From a virus, in IMG/VR virus record IMGVR_UViG_3300044742_000225, positions 1 through 36,400 of that record: 36,400 nucleotides of DNA. One strand, 5' to 3'. Of this stretch, positions 22,570 through 30,179 are shown in pieces (the first letter of the stretch is position 1; the number at the start of each line of letters is the position of its first letter). Both the position numbers and the translations under genes were made by a program. The notes beneath the pieces are model-generated. The model made no database searches and was not told where the DNA came from. It worked only from the letters and a program-made list of their open reading frames with translations.

Positions 22570-24156
22570 CTAGAACCCCCTCCCGTTGTTTCTGTTCCAC
22601 CGGTTGCCGTCATTGCGCGGGGTCTGCTCGGCTTTGCTGATCGCGTCTTCGCTACTGGCTGGGGGTGGAGGTTCCCCACCCCACTCGACGAACAGCGGCG
22701 CGTCCGACATCAGGCGATCCCGCTGCATGTCGACGTAGTCGTTCTTGAGGTCGATCAGAATGCCGTTACGGCCGAGGCGATCGGCGACAAGGGCGGTCGT
22801 CCCGCTGCCGCCGAAGGGATCGAGGCATGTAGCCGGCTGGGGCTCGCCTGCATCACAGCGGCAGGAGGGTGCCCAGCCGGTGGTGGACCGTTCCCTGCGG
22901 GCCAGGTCGCCGCCTAACCCGTCATCCCTCAGGACTCTGGGCAAGGCGCTCTGTTTCGGCCTGGGATCACCCGGCGTGCGACGGTCGATACCAACCGTGG
23001 CATACGGTGTGCGACTGTCCGGTGCCGTCGCCACCACCCGCGTCCACGGCGTACCGCACTCAGGGCACACGCCGCGTTCGGACGTGCTCGCCTTGACCAT
23101 CGGCTCGACAAGCTTGGCCGGGAAGGTGGCGAAGTGGGCCTGCTTGAACGGCGCGGGGTTGACGATCAGCGCGAGCGGCTCGTCGGCCTCATCAAGGAGC
23201 AACCCCTGCCACGATTGAAAGAACAGGTCGCTGTTTCGGAACGAACGGCCGGCGGGGTTATAAGCAGAACTAAACGTATGTTCGCCGGTGGCCCCATCAC
23301 CGCGATCTTTATTCAGTTTTCTTCGCACGGTGCCTTTGTCGCGGTAGTACTTGTAATGAGTGTCCTCCCATTTGGCACTCAAGCCCACCCGCACCGCATC
23401 GGCATCCCAGTAGTAGCGGCTTGTCTTCGCGAGCAGGAACACGTACTCGCAGGCTGAAGCGGGTCGATCAGTAACCGACTCGGGCATCGCTGACCTCTTG
23501 AGCCAGGGGATGACGCTGCGGAGATACCAGCCGTCCTGACGCAACGCCTCCGCCACCATGAACGGCGTCAGGATCAAGTCTTTCGCCTTGTAGCCCGGTG
23601 CGCTCGGCTGTTTCCCCGGCTGTTGCAGGTTCGTGCTTTGCCCACCCTGCAACGTGCTCGTTCGGAATCGCTCGGGGTTGCCAGTGAACCCCTGCCGCCG
23701 CTCCTGATCGCCGATGCCGTTGTGCCCGGTCGGTCCCTTACCTGACCCGGCGTACGACATGCCGAGGTTGAGCCAGAGCGTGCCGTCGTCCCGCAGGACA
23801 CGAAAAACCTCACGGAAGACCATGACGAGGTGCTCGACGAACAACTCGGGCGTGGGCTCCAGGCCGAGCGAGCCGAGCCACGCGCCACACGGGCAGAATG
23901 AACCCTGAGGGATCGCCAGCACCGCGCCTGCATTCGATGCCTGCTTCGCCGCGTATGTCTCGGGCGTGTTGCCGTTCTTGCGGACATGAGGCAGGGCTTG
24001 CCACGTGTGCTCGTGCTGCTCGCTGCCCCATACCTGCGGCTCGGTCCCGTAGTCGCGCAGCCCCCAGTACGGCGGACTCGTGATCACCGCGTGAACACTG
24101 GCCTCGGGCAGGGTTCTGAGCATCTCGCGGCAGTCACCCGTCAGCGTGGTGATCAC
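22570..24156 (-). CDS. DNA (cytosine-N4 or adenine-N6) methyltransferase
   Basis: A 528-residue protein. TSPPYW (26-31) is the catalytic motif and DPFGGSGTT (446-454) the SAM site. Between them are LWLNLGMSYAG, VIPWLKRSAMPESVTDRPASACEYVFLL (typical N4/N6 methylase), and a CPECG...CRCD zinc site. The target-recognition part appears as an insert. GTG at 24156 overlaps the upstream stop (GTGA). It is the third methyltransferase here, presumably anti-restriction. Confidence 0.92.
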   Translation of the reverse strand: MITTLTGDCREMLRTLPEASVHAVITSPPYWGLRDYGTEPQVWGSEQHEHTWQALPHVRKNGNTPETYAAKQASNAGAVLAIPQGSFCPCGAWLGSLGLEPTPELFVEHLVMVFREVFRVLRDDGTLWLNLGMSYAGSGKGPTGHNGIGDQERRQGFTGNPERFRTSTLQGGQSTNLQQPGKQPSAPGYKAKDLILTPFMVAEALRQDGWYLRSVIPWLKRSAMPESVTDRPASACEYVFLLAKTSRYYWDADAVRVGLSAKWEDTHYKYYRDKGTVRRKLNKDRGDGATGEHTFSSAYNPAGRSFRNSDLFFQSWQGLLLDEADEPLALIVNPAPFKQAHFATFPAKLVEPMVKASTSERGVCPECGTPWTRVVATAPDSRTPYATVGIDRRTPGDPRPKQSALPRVLRDDGLGGDLARRERSTTGWAPSCRCDAGEPQPATCLDPFGGSGTTALVADRLGRNGILIDLKNDYVDMQRDRLMSDAPLFVEWGGEPPPPASSEDAISKAEQTPRNDGNRWNRNNGRGF

Positions 24157-24368
24157 GCCACAGATCCCTTCTTCTGCGGCTTGCGCGACCACTTCTGTGG
24201 CTCGGTGCAGGTCCGGAAGTGCGACTCGCTCGTCGGCTCGCCCTCCACCACATCGAACGGGCAACGTTTGCCGGCAGCCGTGAACCCGAAGAACACGGGC
24301 CGGTTGCACGAGCGGCACGGCATGACCAGAGCCGCACGACCTGTGCGTGGGTCGATGATCGTTGCCAT
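24153..24368 (-). CDS. Small zinc-ribbon protein
   Basis: A 71-residue protein: PCRSCNRPVFFGFTAAGKRCPFDV then SHFRTCTEP, a CxxC...C...HxxxC zinc pattern of the type found in phage proteins of replication blocks. Overlaps the methyltransferase (GTGA) and the HNH gene (TGATG). Role unknown. Confidence 0.7.
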   Translation of the reverse strand: MATIIDPRTGRAALVMPCRSCNRPVFFGFTAAGKRCPFDVVEGEPTSESHFRTCTEPQKWSRKPQKKGSVA

Positions 24369-24853
24369 CAGGACGCCACCGATGGGTGGTTGGCTAAGCC
24401 CCAGACCGTGACGTTCCCCCTGCCGCCACCTTCAGTTAGACGGACGAATCTGGAGCAGCGGGTCAGGCATTTGCGGATCGTGTCGGGCTGCGCGTCCAAC
24501 GCACTAACCAGTTCGTGAATTGCTTTCGGCCCGCCCGTGAGTGACATGATCAGCATGTCTTCCAGGCGTATCCCTGGCGACTCAGCCTGGGCCTGCACAT
24601 CCGCGACTTCCCCCCTGTCCATAGCGGTAATCGCTATGTGGCAGGGTGGGCACACGGCTACAAGGTCGAACAGCGGCTCGTTTCTCCAGTGTCGGTACGT
24701 CAGGTGATGTACTTGCGTTGCCAACACCTCGCAGCCCGGCAACACGGCCATGCAGCGGTGCTGGTCACGAGCAAGCACCAGCGAACGACGCCGCTTCCAC
24801 GCCCTCGAATCGAGGTACTCAGCGTGCGCCCTGAACCATTCAGCCTTGTCCAT
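24368..24853 (-). CDS. HNH endonuclease fused to a winged-helix domain
   Basis: A 161-residue protein. Residues 11-80 form an HNH nuclease: HRCMAVLPGC, VHHLTY, FDLVAVCPPCH. Residues 97-155 form a winged helix (AIHELVSAL, QPDTIRKCL, GGRGNVTVWGLA) closely similar to the C-terminal domain of the primase-helicase next door, even at DNA level (TGCGGATCGTGTCGGGCT is shared). The wing domain was probably copied from that gene or the reverse. Likely DNA-cutting with sequence or partner binding. Confidence 0.85.
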   Translation of the reverse strand: MDKAEWFRAHAEYLDSRAWKRRRSLVLARDQHRCMAVLPGCEVLATQVHHLTYRHWRNEPLFDLVAVCPPCHIAITAMDRGEVADVQAQAESPGIRLEDMLIMSLTGGPKAIHELVSALDAQPDTIRKCLTRCSRFVRLTEGGGRGNVTVWGLANHPSVAS

Positions 24854-24877
24854 CGGAGCCTCCCCAGCAGGCCAAGG

Positions 24878-25064
24878 GTTCTCCGGGTTTCGACCTATGC
24901 ACCGCCCGCTTCAATGGGTCTGCCGCGACCCGTCCAGCCCCCGACCGGAGCATCCGGAAAACCCGGAGACCCCTATAGGAAAAAATCCCTTCCGGGTCGG
25001 GTGCTACCGCACCCCCGCCACGAACCCGGAGAACAAACCCGGAGAACGCCCGGAGTCTCCGGGT
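24878..25064. repeat. Iteron-like AAACCCGGAGAAC repeats next to the primase-helicase gene
   Basis: In the 218-bp gap between the HNH and primase-helicase genes, AAACCCGGAGAAC or close forms occur at 24878-24890 (inverted), 24959-24970, 25022-25034, 25035-25047, and as a 15-bp palindrome CCCGGAGTCTCCGGG at 25049-25063. A GGGTGC/GCACCC hairpin is at 24999-25014. Directly repeated and inverted sites beside replication genes suggest a replication origin or an operator. Confidence 0.65.
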
Positions 25065-25071
25065 TTGTGAC

Positions 25072-27186
25072 TCAGAACGGGATTGCAGCAGCACTGTTGT
25101 CACCTTTCACGTCGCGGGCGATCAGGCCCCAGAACGTCTGATTTCCACGCCCACCGGCGCTGTCAGGGTTGATGCGTCGAAACTGCTTGCCCTCGTAGTA
25201 CGCAAGTGCCTTGCGGATCGTGTCGGGCTTCTCCCCAAGCATCTCGGCCAGTTCATGGATAGGCTTCGCGCCTGTCGCCAGGGATTCCAGAAGCCGATCC
25301 GTAAGGGATCGCTTTGACGCGAACTCGGGCACATCGCGCATGTCCTGGCGCGTGACGTTCACCGGGCCATCCAGCCCGTCGAACACAATTGAGACGCCGA
25401 TCGGAGCGGGCAGCCGCCCGTCGTTGACCTTGCGGCAGATCATCGCGATGTCGATCACGTCCGAATCCACGCGCTCGACGCGCTCGACGAACCACGTCCG
25501 CCGCGGCGCGTTGTGCCAGAACGTCGAGCCAAACGGACGAACACCATCCGACCCCTTCGGGATGTGGGCGATCGTGAGCGTGGTCACGCCGAGCCGGCTC
25601 AGCGCACGGAAGTACCTCAGCGCCACCTCGGCGTTCTCAGGCTCGCCACCGCACGCAACAGCCGCGCTGTCGACGATGACGCCGACGATGCCTGCCTCGC
25701 GGATCTTCTTCTGAAGAGCTGGTACGAGGTCATGCAGGGGCGTGCCCTTCGCCGGCCAGTAGTGCAGCAGTTTGTGCGGTATCCGATCCGCCCCCATCGC
25801 CATCGCCAGCCGCTGAATGCGCCGAGCGAACGGGGCGGAACTCGTCTCGTAGTCGACGATGAGCCACGGGCCAGGCATGGTCGCCAGATCGAGGAACGAC
25901 TCGCCGCTGGCCGCAGAGATCGCCATCGTGTAGGTCAGCCACGTCTTGCCCGCGCTGCCGTCACCGAAGATCACGGTCGGCTCGCCATGCGGCGCCACCA
26001 GGCCGACGTGGAAAACCATCGACTCGGGGGCCTCGATGTCCGCGGCATCCATGCTCGGGTCGTGGTTCAGGAACCCATCGCGGACCATCGCGAACGCACG
26101 GTTCAGTAGTTCTGCCCAGCCCGCGTCCTTGACCCCGAAGAGCGCATCGAGCGTGCGCCGCAGCTCGGTGGTCTGGCTCATCGACTCGATGTTCAGACGC
26201 ACCTGGAGCGGCTCGCGCTCGGGCGGTCCCTGGACCTCGACCCGCACGATGGCATCCAGCGAACGGGTGCTCTTCGCCAACTCCGAACACGTGATGGCGA
26301 CCGTGCCGAGGACCGTGTTCGGCAGGCGTACCCGCAGCGCGTCCTCGGCCAGATACTCCAGCAGGGGCTTGTCCAGCGCACGTTGGCGCAGGCTCTCAAC
26401 GGTCCCGCCCGCGGCGAAGAAGTCGAAAGCATCGCCCTTCTCGGGGACGTTTGCGGTGACGGTCCTGACGGTGATGCCCAGCGTCTTCAGGTGGGCGATC
26501 ACCCGAGCGGCGTACTCGCGCCCGGGTGCGTCGTTGTCAGGCCACACGTTGACGGGGTGGTCCTTCAGGATGTCGAGGGCCTTGCCGAAATCGCGTGAGG
26601 ACGCGCCGCCCGCGAACGTCACGGCGAGCAGGCCGCGGGCACGGCAGGCCATAACCGCTTTCTCGCCCTCGCACAGCCATACTGGCTCGCCGGGTTGGGC
26701 CGATACCTGTTCGGCCCCCCAAAGCGGCAGTTCGGCCATCGTCAGCGGCTTGATGCCGTCCTGCCACGATCCACCGGGCTTTCGCCAGCGGAACGTCTTG
26801 TGCTCGCCTTCCTCCCAGCGACCCTTCTCCGCGACGAGGACGCCGCCTTCATCGCGGTACTGGTAGACGTCGATCGGCTCGCCGCTGATGGTCAGCGACC
26901 GCGGCGGGGGATCGCGTCGGATGGGGATGGGGAGAAACCCGTCATGCTCGGGCGCCTCGGGCCACAGGTCAGAATCACGCAGCGACTGGATGACGGTGTT
27001 CTGATCGCACCCTGCCTGGCAGTGGACGAGCACCTTGCCGTCGCGCTCGCCCACGTTGAACGACGGGTTGGGGTCGTTATGGACGGGGCAGTGAACGAGC
27101 CCCTTCCCCCGCCGCACGGCCACCTGGCAGGGGCAGCCGTTGGCCCCGCACGTGCCCTTGTCGAGGATGTTCTGCGTCTCCTGCAT
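25072..27186 (-). CDS. Primase-helicase (zinc, TOPRIM, RepA-like ATPase, winged helix)
   Basis: A 704-residue replication protein. Cys/His cluster: CGANGCPC, HCPVHNDPNPS and HCQAGC (13-60), like primase zinc domains. TOPRIM: CEGEK (172-176) and WPDNDAPG (215-222). AAA_25/RepA-like ATPase: Walker A GDGSAGKT (408-415), VDYET, Walker B GVIVDSAA (502-509) and TIAHIPKG. C-terminal winged helix: 628-690. It should prime and unwind phage DNA. ATG at 27186 lies 2 nt after the preceding stop. Confidence 0.92.
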   Translation of the reverse strand: MQETQNILDKGTCGANGCPCQVAVRRGKGLVHCPVHNDPNPSFNVGERDGKVLVHCQAGCDQNTVIQSLRDSDLWPEAPEHDGFLPIPIRRDPPPRSLTISGEPIDVYQYRDEGGVLVAEKGRWEEGEHKTFRWRKPGGSWQDGIKPLTMAELPLWGAEQVSAQPGEPVWLCEGEKAVMACRARGLLAVTFAGGASSRDFGKALDILKDHPVNVWPDNDAPGREYAARVIAHLKTLGITVRTVTANVPEKGDAFDFFAAGGTVESLRQRALDKPLLEYLAEDALRVRLPNTVLGTVAITCSELAKSTRSLDAIVRVEVQGPPEREPLQVRLNIESMSQTTELRRTLDALFGVKDAGWAELLNRAFAMVRDGFLNHDPSMDAADIEAPESMVFHVGLVAPHGEPTVIFGDGSAGKTWLTYTMAISAASGESFLDLATMPGPWLIVDYETSSAPFARRIQRLAMAMGADRIPHKLLHYWPAKGTPLHDLVPALQKKIREAGIVGVIVDSAAVACGGEPENAEVALRYFRALSRLGVTTLTIAHIPKGSDGVRPFGSTFWHNAPRRTWFVERVERVDSDVIDIAMICRKVNDGRLPAPIGVSIVFDGLDGPVNVTRQDMRDVPEFASKRSLTDRLLESLATGAKPIHELAEMLGEKPDTIRKALAYYEGKQFRRINPDSAGGRGNQTFWGLIARDVKGDNSAAAIPF

Positions 27187-27188
27187 CG

Positions 27189-27377
27189 TCACTCGACGTG
27201 CTCGCGCATCTGCATCTCGTGTCCAATCAACTCGAACAAGAGCAACGTGCCAGGGCCGGCCATGCCGTTCTGGACACCAGGCAGGAGCGACGACATCAGC
27301 CGGCCGAGTTGCCGCGAGGTGAAGTACTTCAGAAGATCCTGCGCGTCGCGAGCCTCCTCGGCAGGGATGTCGTTCAT
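27189..27377 (-). CDS. Small helical protein before the primase-helicase
   Basis: A 62-residue helical protein (NDIPAEEARDAQDLLKYFTSRQ, then GTLLLFELIGHEMQMREHVE). ATG at 27377 overlaps the upstream stop (ATGA), so the ATG five codons earlier is rejected. Unknown function. Confidence 0.6.
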   Translation of the reverse strand: MNDIPAEEARDAQDLLKYFTSRQLGRLMSSLLPGVQNGMAGPGTLLLFELIGHEMQMREHVE

Positions 27378-27688
27378 GCCTTTTCGAGCCATGCCACGAA
27401 GGCATCCGCAACCTTCATCACGTCGGCCGAGGTGACAGGGTCGCCTGCCGCCATGCGTGCCGACGCAAACGCAACCGCAGACTTCAGCGCCGACTGGCGA
27501 ACGATGGCGCGCTGTTCCTCGGGCGTCTTGCCGCGGTAGCCGCCGCCGCCGTTCTTCCGCTCGTCGATATGCGGGGAGCCGTCAGGGTTGAAGCGGTCCC
27601 ATGCGGGGGTGCCGTCATCCTTGACGCGCGTCGTGCTCTCCTTGAATGTGATCGGCTTGCCGCAGGACAGGCAGGGCTTCTCGGCCAT
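27374..27688 (-). CDS. Phage protein with N-terminal zinc-knuckle motif
   Basis: A 104-residue protein starting MAEKPCLSCGKPITF, like phage proteins that begin with a CxxCG knuckle. The rest is a flexible Gly-rich stretch and two helices (ALKSAVAFASARMAAG, ADVMKVADAFVAWLEKA). It might be a replication accessory. TGATG overlap with the upstream gene. Confidence 0.65.
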   Translation of the reverse strand: MAEKPCLSCGKPITFKESTTRVKDDGTPAWDRFNPDGSPHIDERKNGGGGYRGKTPEEQRAIVRQSALKSAVAFASARMAAGDPVTSADVMKVADAFVAWLEKA

Positions 27689-27939
27689 CAGCCCTTCCCC
27701 GCATGTGCAAGTAGCGAGAGCAGGTTGTGGGCATGCCCGTGCGCGGTGCGCTGGTAGTCGGCCAGCTCGGCCGCCGCGATCTCGGCCTCGGTCGGCGCCC
27801 GTACCACGTCGGACGTGAGCGAGCGAACTGGCGGCACCTGCCGCGGGCGATACCGCGTGCGGCAGTACCGCGAGCAGTACCGCTGGTTGGGGTGGTACAT
27901 GGTCGCGGTCACAAGCGCGCCGCAGGCATCGCACCTCAC
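27688..27939 (-). CDS. Small zinc-finger protein
   Basis: An 83-residue protein: RCDACGALVTATMYHPNQRYCSRYCRTRYR is a CxxC...CxxxC zinc knuckle seen in phage recombination and endonuclease-associated proteins. The C-terminal half is helical. GTG start overlaps the upstream stop (GTGA). Confidence 0.68.
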   Translation of the reverse strand: MRCDACGALVTATMYHPNQRYCSRYCRTRYRPRQVPPVRSLTSDVVRAPTEAEIAAAELADYQRTAHGHAHNLLSLLAHAGKG

Positions 27940-28241
27940 GACGCCATCTCCTTCAGATGCGGGAGGTTGAACGACTCGACTGTCTCTGCCCAGTTAGCCA
28001 TCTGGTTCCGCTCGATCTCGCGGAAGGCATAGCCGTAGCTCGCGATGGCGTCGTCGACGTCAGCCTGCGTCAGGGGATTCGAGGCGTAGTTCTTGACCGT
28101 GATGCGGGGCGGCCCCTTGGCCGCGCCTTCGATCTGGATACTGGATGTGCCGGCGGCGCCACTGGTGGCGAGTTGCTGGGCGATTGCCTGAGCGACAACA
28201 TCGGCTATGGATTGAGCGGTGGTAGAATTGGTAACGGTCAT
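27936..28241 (-). CDS. Hypothetical early protein
   Basis: A 101-residue protein: an N-terminal Ala/Gln-rich helix (SIADVVAQAIAQQLATSG), a short strand segment (PPRITVKNYA) and a C-terminal helix. GGAG lies 8 nt before the ATG. The 85-bp gap upstream holds a long hairpin. No family recognised. Confidence 0.62.
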   Translation of the reverse strand: MTVTNSTTAQSIADVVAQAIAQQLATSGAAGTSSIQIEGAAKGPPRITVKNYASNPLTQADVDDAIASYGYAFREIERNQMANWAETVESFNLPHLKEMAS

Positions 28242-28265
28242 CGGAGGGTCTCCTCTGTGGCTCGG

Positions 28266-28306
28266 CCCCGTCGAGTTGGTGTGTTGACCGCAACGACTCG
28301 GCGGGG
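28266..28306. other. Long inverted repeat upstream of the 101-aa gene
   Basis: CCCCGTCGAGTTG (28266-28278) and CAACGACTCGGCGGGG (28291-28306) pair along 13 positions with one mismatch and a two-base bulge, around a 12-nt loop. It lies between two minus-strand genes. No T-run, so more likely an mRNA-processing or attenuation hairpin than a terminator. Confidence 0.5.
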
Positions 28307-28326
28307 TCTCTGTGTGTCTGGCGTTG

Positions 28327-28539
28327 TCATGCCGCTCGATGGCACAGGCAGGCGCAGTCGGCCGCGCATGACGGCGGCGCGAGGCGTTCGAGTTCGGAGA
28401 TAGGAACGATCCAGCGTGCGCCGATGCGGACCGCGCGGATCTCGCCTTCGCGGATCATGTCGTAGGCGTGTGATGCAGAGATGCCCAGTTGTCGGGCAGC
28501 CTCTCGGGCGGATACCGCGCGTGGTGCTGGTCGTGGCAT
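28327..28539 (-). CDS. Excisionase-like / MerR-type helix-turn-helix protein
   Basis: A 70-residue protein: SAREAARQLGISASHAYDMIREGEIRAVRIGARWIVPISELERL is the HTH_17 fold of excisionases and AlpA-like regulators. The tail has CAADCACLCHRAA, a possible metal site. ATG at 28539 follows AGGA by 7 nt. As it is far from attP, a regulatory role is as likely as excision. Confidence 0.82.
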   Translation of the reverse strand: MPRPAPRAVSAREAARQLGISASHAYDMIREGEIRAVRIGARWIVPISELERLAPPSCAADCACLCHRAA

Positions 28540-28579
28540 ACTTCGTCCTGGCGGCTCCTTCTCGGGGGTACGTTTCGGG

Positions 28580-28606
28580 GCCTCTCGGTCGTGCAGGACG
28601 AGAGGC
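28580..28606. other. Hairpin GCCTCTCG/CGAGAGGC between early genes
   Basis: A perfect 8-bp stem with an 11-nt loop in the 77-bp gap before the excisionase-like gene. On the minus strand no T-run follows; on the plus strand TCTCTCTTTG follows. It may be a leader hairpin. Confidence 0.45.
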
Positions 28607-28616
28607 TCTCTCTTTG

Positions 28617-28982
28617 TCACGCCGTTACGGTTTCCCGTGTCGGCTGTGGCGTCATCGCGGCGAGGCGCCGCTTGGCGATCTCTTCTCGCCACGCATCGGT
28701 CAGGACCGGCCACGACAATGCCTGGCTCGCGAGGTCGCCACGGACGGTGAACCCGTGTGCGGCCGCGACATCGCTGTCGTAGTCGTCGGGCCACAGCTCG
28801 AACATGCCCCTGCCGTAGTCCTCGTACAGGTGGCCCAGTACGCACCGCGAGCAGGACGCAAGGTCCAGTCGAGCGGGCGGCACGCGCGTGAACCACCCCG
28901 GTACGCGCTCGTCGAGCATGGCCGCGCCGCGGGCGACCTTGTCCTGTAAATCGCGCACTTGTCCCACGGTCCGCACCTCCAC
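28617..28982 (-). CDS. Hypothetical early protein
   Basis: A 121-residue protein with one Cys pair (CSRCVLGHLYEDYG) and Trp/Asp-rich middle (MFELWPDDYDSDVAAAHGF). No family recognised. The start is GTG 28982 or GTG 28967; GGAGG lies 8 nt before the latter. Second gene of the early minus-strand operon. Confidence 0.65.
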   Translation of the reverse strand: MEVRTVGQVRDLQDKVARGAAMLDERVPGWFTRVPPARLDLASCSRCVLGHLYEDYGRGMFELWPDDYDSDVAAAHGFTVRGDLASQALSWPVLTDAWREEIAKRRLAAMTPQPTRETVTA

Positions 28983-28987
28983 GGGAA

Positions 28988-29218
28988 CTACGCCGCCGAT
29001 TCGTCGGTGAGCGGCGAAGAGAAAACCAGCGGCCGTAGTTCAGGCCGCCGCATGAGGACACGGAGCACCATGCCGTGCGGCATGTCGACGACCCTGCGGC
29101 GGATGCGCGACCAGGCGCCCGCATCGATGCCGAACATCTCGGCTAGTTGAGCGTTGGTCAGCCCGAGTTCGTCGCGCAGGGCTTCCAAATGCGGCACCAG
29201 ATCGGGGATGTCGTCCAT
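28988..29218 (-). CDS. Cro-like helix-turn-helix regulator, first lytic gene
   Basis: A 76-residue protein. LEALRDELGLTNAQLAEMFGIDAGAWSRIRRRVVDMPH is an XRE-type helix-turn-helix. It is transcribed away from the repressor gene, from a promoter overlapped by inverted operators, as in Cro/CI switches. Its leader is very short: ATG comes 9 bp after the -10. Confidence 0.82.
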   Translation of the reverse strand: MDDIPDLVPHLEALRDELGLTNAQLAEMFGIDAGAWSRIRRRVVDMPHGMVLRVLMRRPELRPLVFSSPLTDESAA

Positions 29219-29227
29219 GTCATCTGA

Positions 29228-29279
29228 AGACTACCTACCCTGTTGCGGGATTGCAAGTCTCAAAGTGGGCAGGTAGTCC
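29228..29279. promoter_or_regulatory. Symmetric divergent promoter-operator of the genetic switch
   Basis: The palindrome TTGCAA (29251-29256) serves as -35 in both directions. Leftward: 17 bp, -10 TAGTCT (29228-29233) for the Cro-like gene. Rightward: 17 bp, -10 TAGTCC (29274-29279) for the 56-aa gene and repressor. GACTACCTACCC (29229-29240) and its inverse GGGCAGGTAGTC (29267-29278) cover the two -10s and are probable repressor/Cro operators. Confidence 0.72.
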
Positions 29280-29284
29280 GTATC

Positions 29285-29455
29285 GTGCCGGCAGACGTGA
29301 TCCAATCGCAACCCGATCTCAACAGTGCATCGTTACAACCGCGTTACCTACACTACGAATGGTGCACCGGGTGCGAACGGTGTACCGTAGACGCACCTGT
29401 ACGACTTTGGGCTGGAAGCCCGTACCCCCGAGAGGTCATCATCGCTGATGAGTAG
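29285..29455 (+). CDS. Zinc-knuckle microprotein upstream of the repressor
   Basis: A 56-residue protein beginning with GTG at 29285, 5 bp after the rightward -10, hence probably leaderless. It contains YEWCTGCERCTVDAPVRLW, a CxxCxxC knuckle. Its stop overlaps the repressor start by 8 nt (ATGAGTAG), so it should be translated with the repressor. Little is known about such proteins; a modulator of the switch is possible. Upstream in-frame codons lie inside the operators. Confidence 0.6.
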   Translation: MPADVIQSQPDLNSASLQPRYLHYEWCTGCERCTVDAPVRLWAGSPYPREVIIADE

Positions 29456-30176
29456 GACGACGACCCTGCATCTGGGGATGCGGCTGCTCTCTGCACGAAA
29501 AGCAGCCAAACTCTCTCAGGGCGAACTCGCCAGACGCTCTGGCCTGAGCATCGCCACCATCTCGAAACTCGAACGCGGCGTTACCCGCCACCCCCGACAT
29601 GACACGTATGTCATCCTCGCCCCCATCCTGGGCGTGAGCATTTCCTACTTGACAGGAGATGATCAGGGTGGGTCACCATTGACACTTGTCGCCCCAGTGT
29701 CTTCACCCCGCATGGAGGTGCGAGCGGGTGGCGAATCTATGGCCCGCGTGGAGGCCATCCACCGGGCAGGGGGAGCAACGCTGTTGCCGGTATTCAAATG
29801 GGGGAGTGCTGGTGATCCGCGGGACCGAGACGCTAGCCCGTATCCCGACCATGAGGAATACCCGCCCGCCGGCAAGGAATCGCTGGTCGGCCCGCGCGGC
29901 TTCGGGGTTGTCATTAGAGGCGAGTCGATGGCAGCTCGCGGCCTGAACGACGGCGACACGGTATGGGTCAATCCCGACCGTTCGTACCGGGAGGGCAGCG
30001 TCGTCGTCGCGCGTGTGTGGTACGACGATGGCTCGGACGGCATGGTCGTGAAGACCTACAGCAACTCCAAGGGCCTCTCTCTTGTGCCAGGCAACGGCCT
30101 CCACGAGTCGAAGCCGGTCCGGTTCGACGTCATCGGCCCCGTGGTCGTCGCAGCCCGCTACTTCACGCCCGGCTGA
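29448..30176 (+). CDS. CI/LexA-type phage repressor (XRE-HTH plus S24 peptidase)
   Basis: A 242-residue lysogeny repressor. Residues 11-66: RLLSARKAAKLSQGELARRSGLS..ISKLERGV, the helix-turn-helix. The C-terminal S24 domain has the self-cleavage Ala121-Gly122 (GSAGDP), Ser160 in IRGESMAA and Lys202 in GMVVKTY, so it should be cleaved on RecA activation and be SOS-inducible. It probably binds the inverted operators at 29229-29278. Expression rises or falls with the rightward promoter. Confidence 0.93.
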   Translation: MSRTTTLHLGMRLLSARKAAKLSQGELARRSGLSIATISKLERGVTRHPRHDTYVILAPILGVSISYLTGDDQGGSPLTLVAPVSSPRMEVRAGGESMARVEAIHRAGGATLLPVFKWGSAGDPRDRDASPYPDHEEYPPAGKESLVGPRGFGVVIRGESMAARGLNDGDTVWVNPDRSYREGSVVVARVWYDDGSDGMVVKTYSNSKGLSLVPGNGLHESKPVRFDVIGPVVVAARYFTPG

Positions 30177-30179
30177 AAC

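Noticed and set aside
24878-25064. CRISPR array
   Set aside because: The repeats are about 13 bp, occur in both orientations and lack regular spacers or cas genes.
25049-25070. Rho-independent terminator at the CCCGGAG/CTCCGGG palindrome
   Set aside because: There is no proper loop and no T-run on the minus strand; the palindrome fits the iteron series better.
24840-25103. Minus-strand frame covering the iteron gap
   Set aside because: Its sequence reflects the CCGGAG repeats, overlaps the end of the primase-helicase gene and lacks a ribosome site or recognisable domain.
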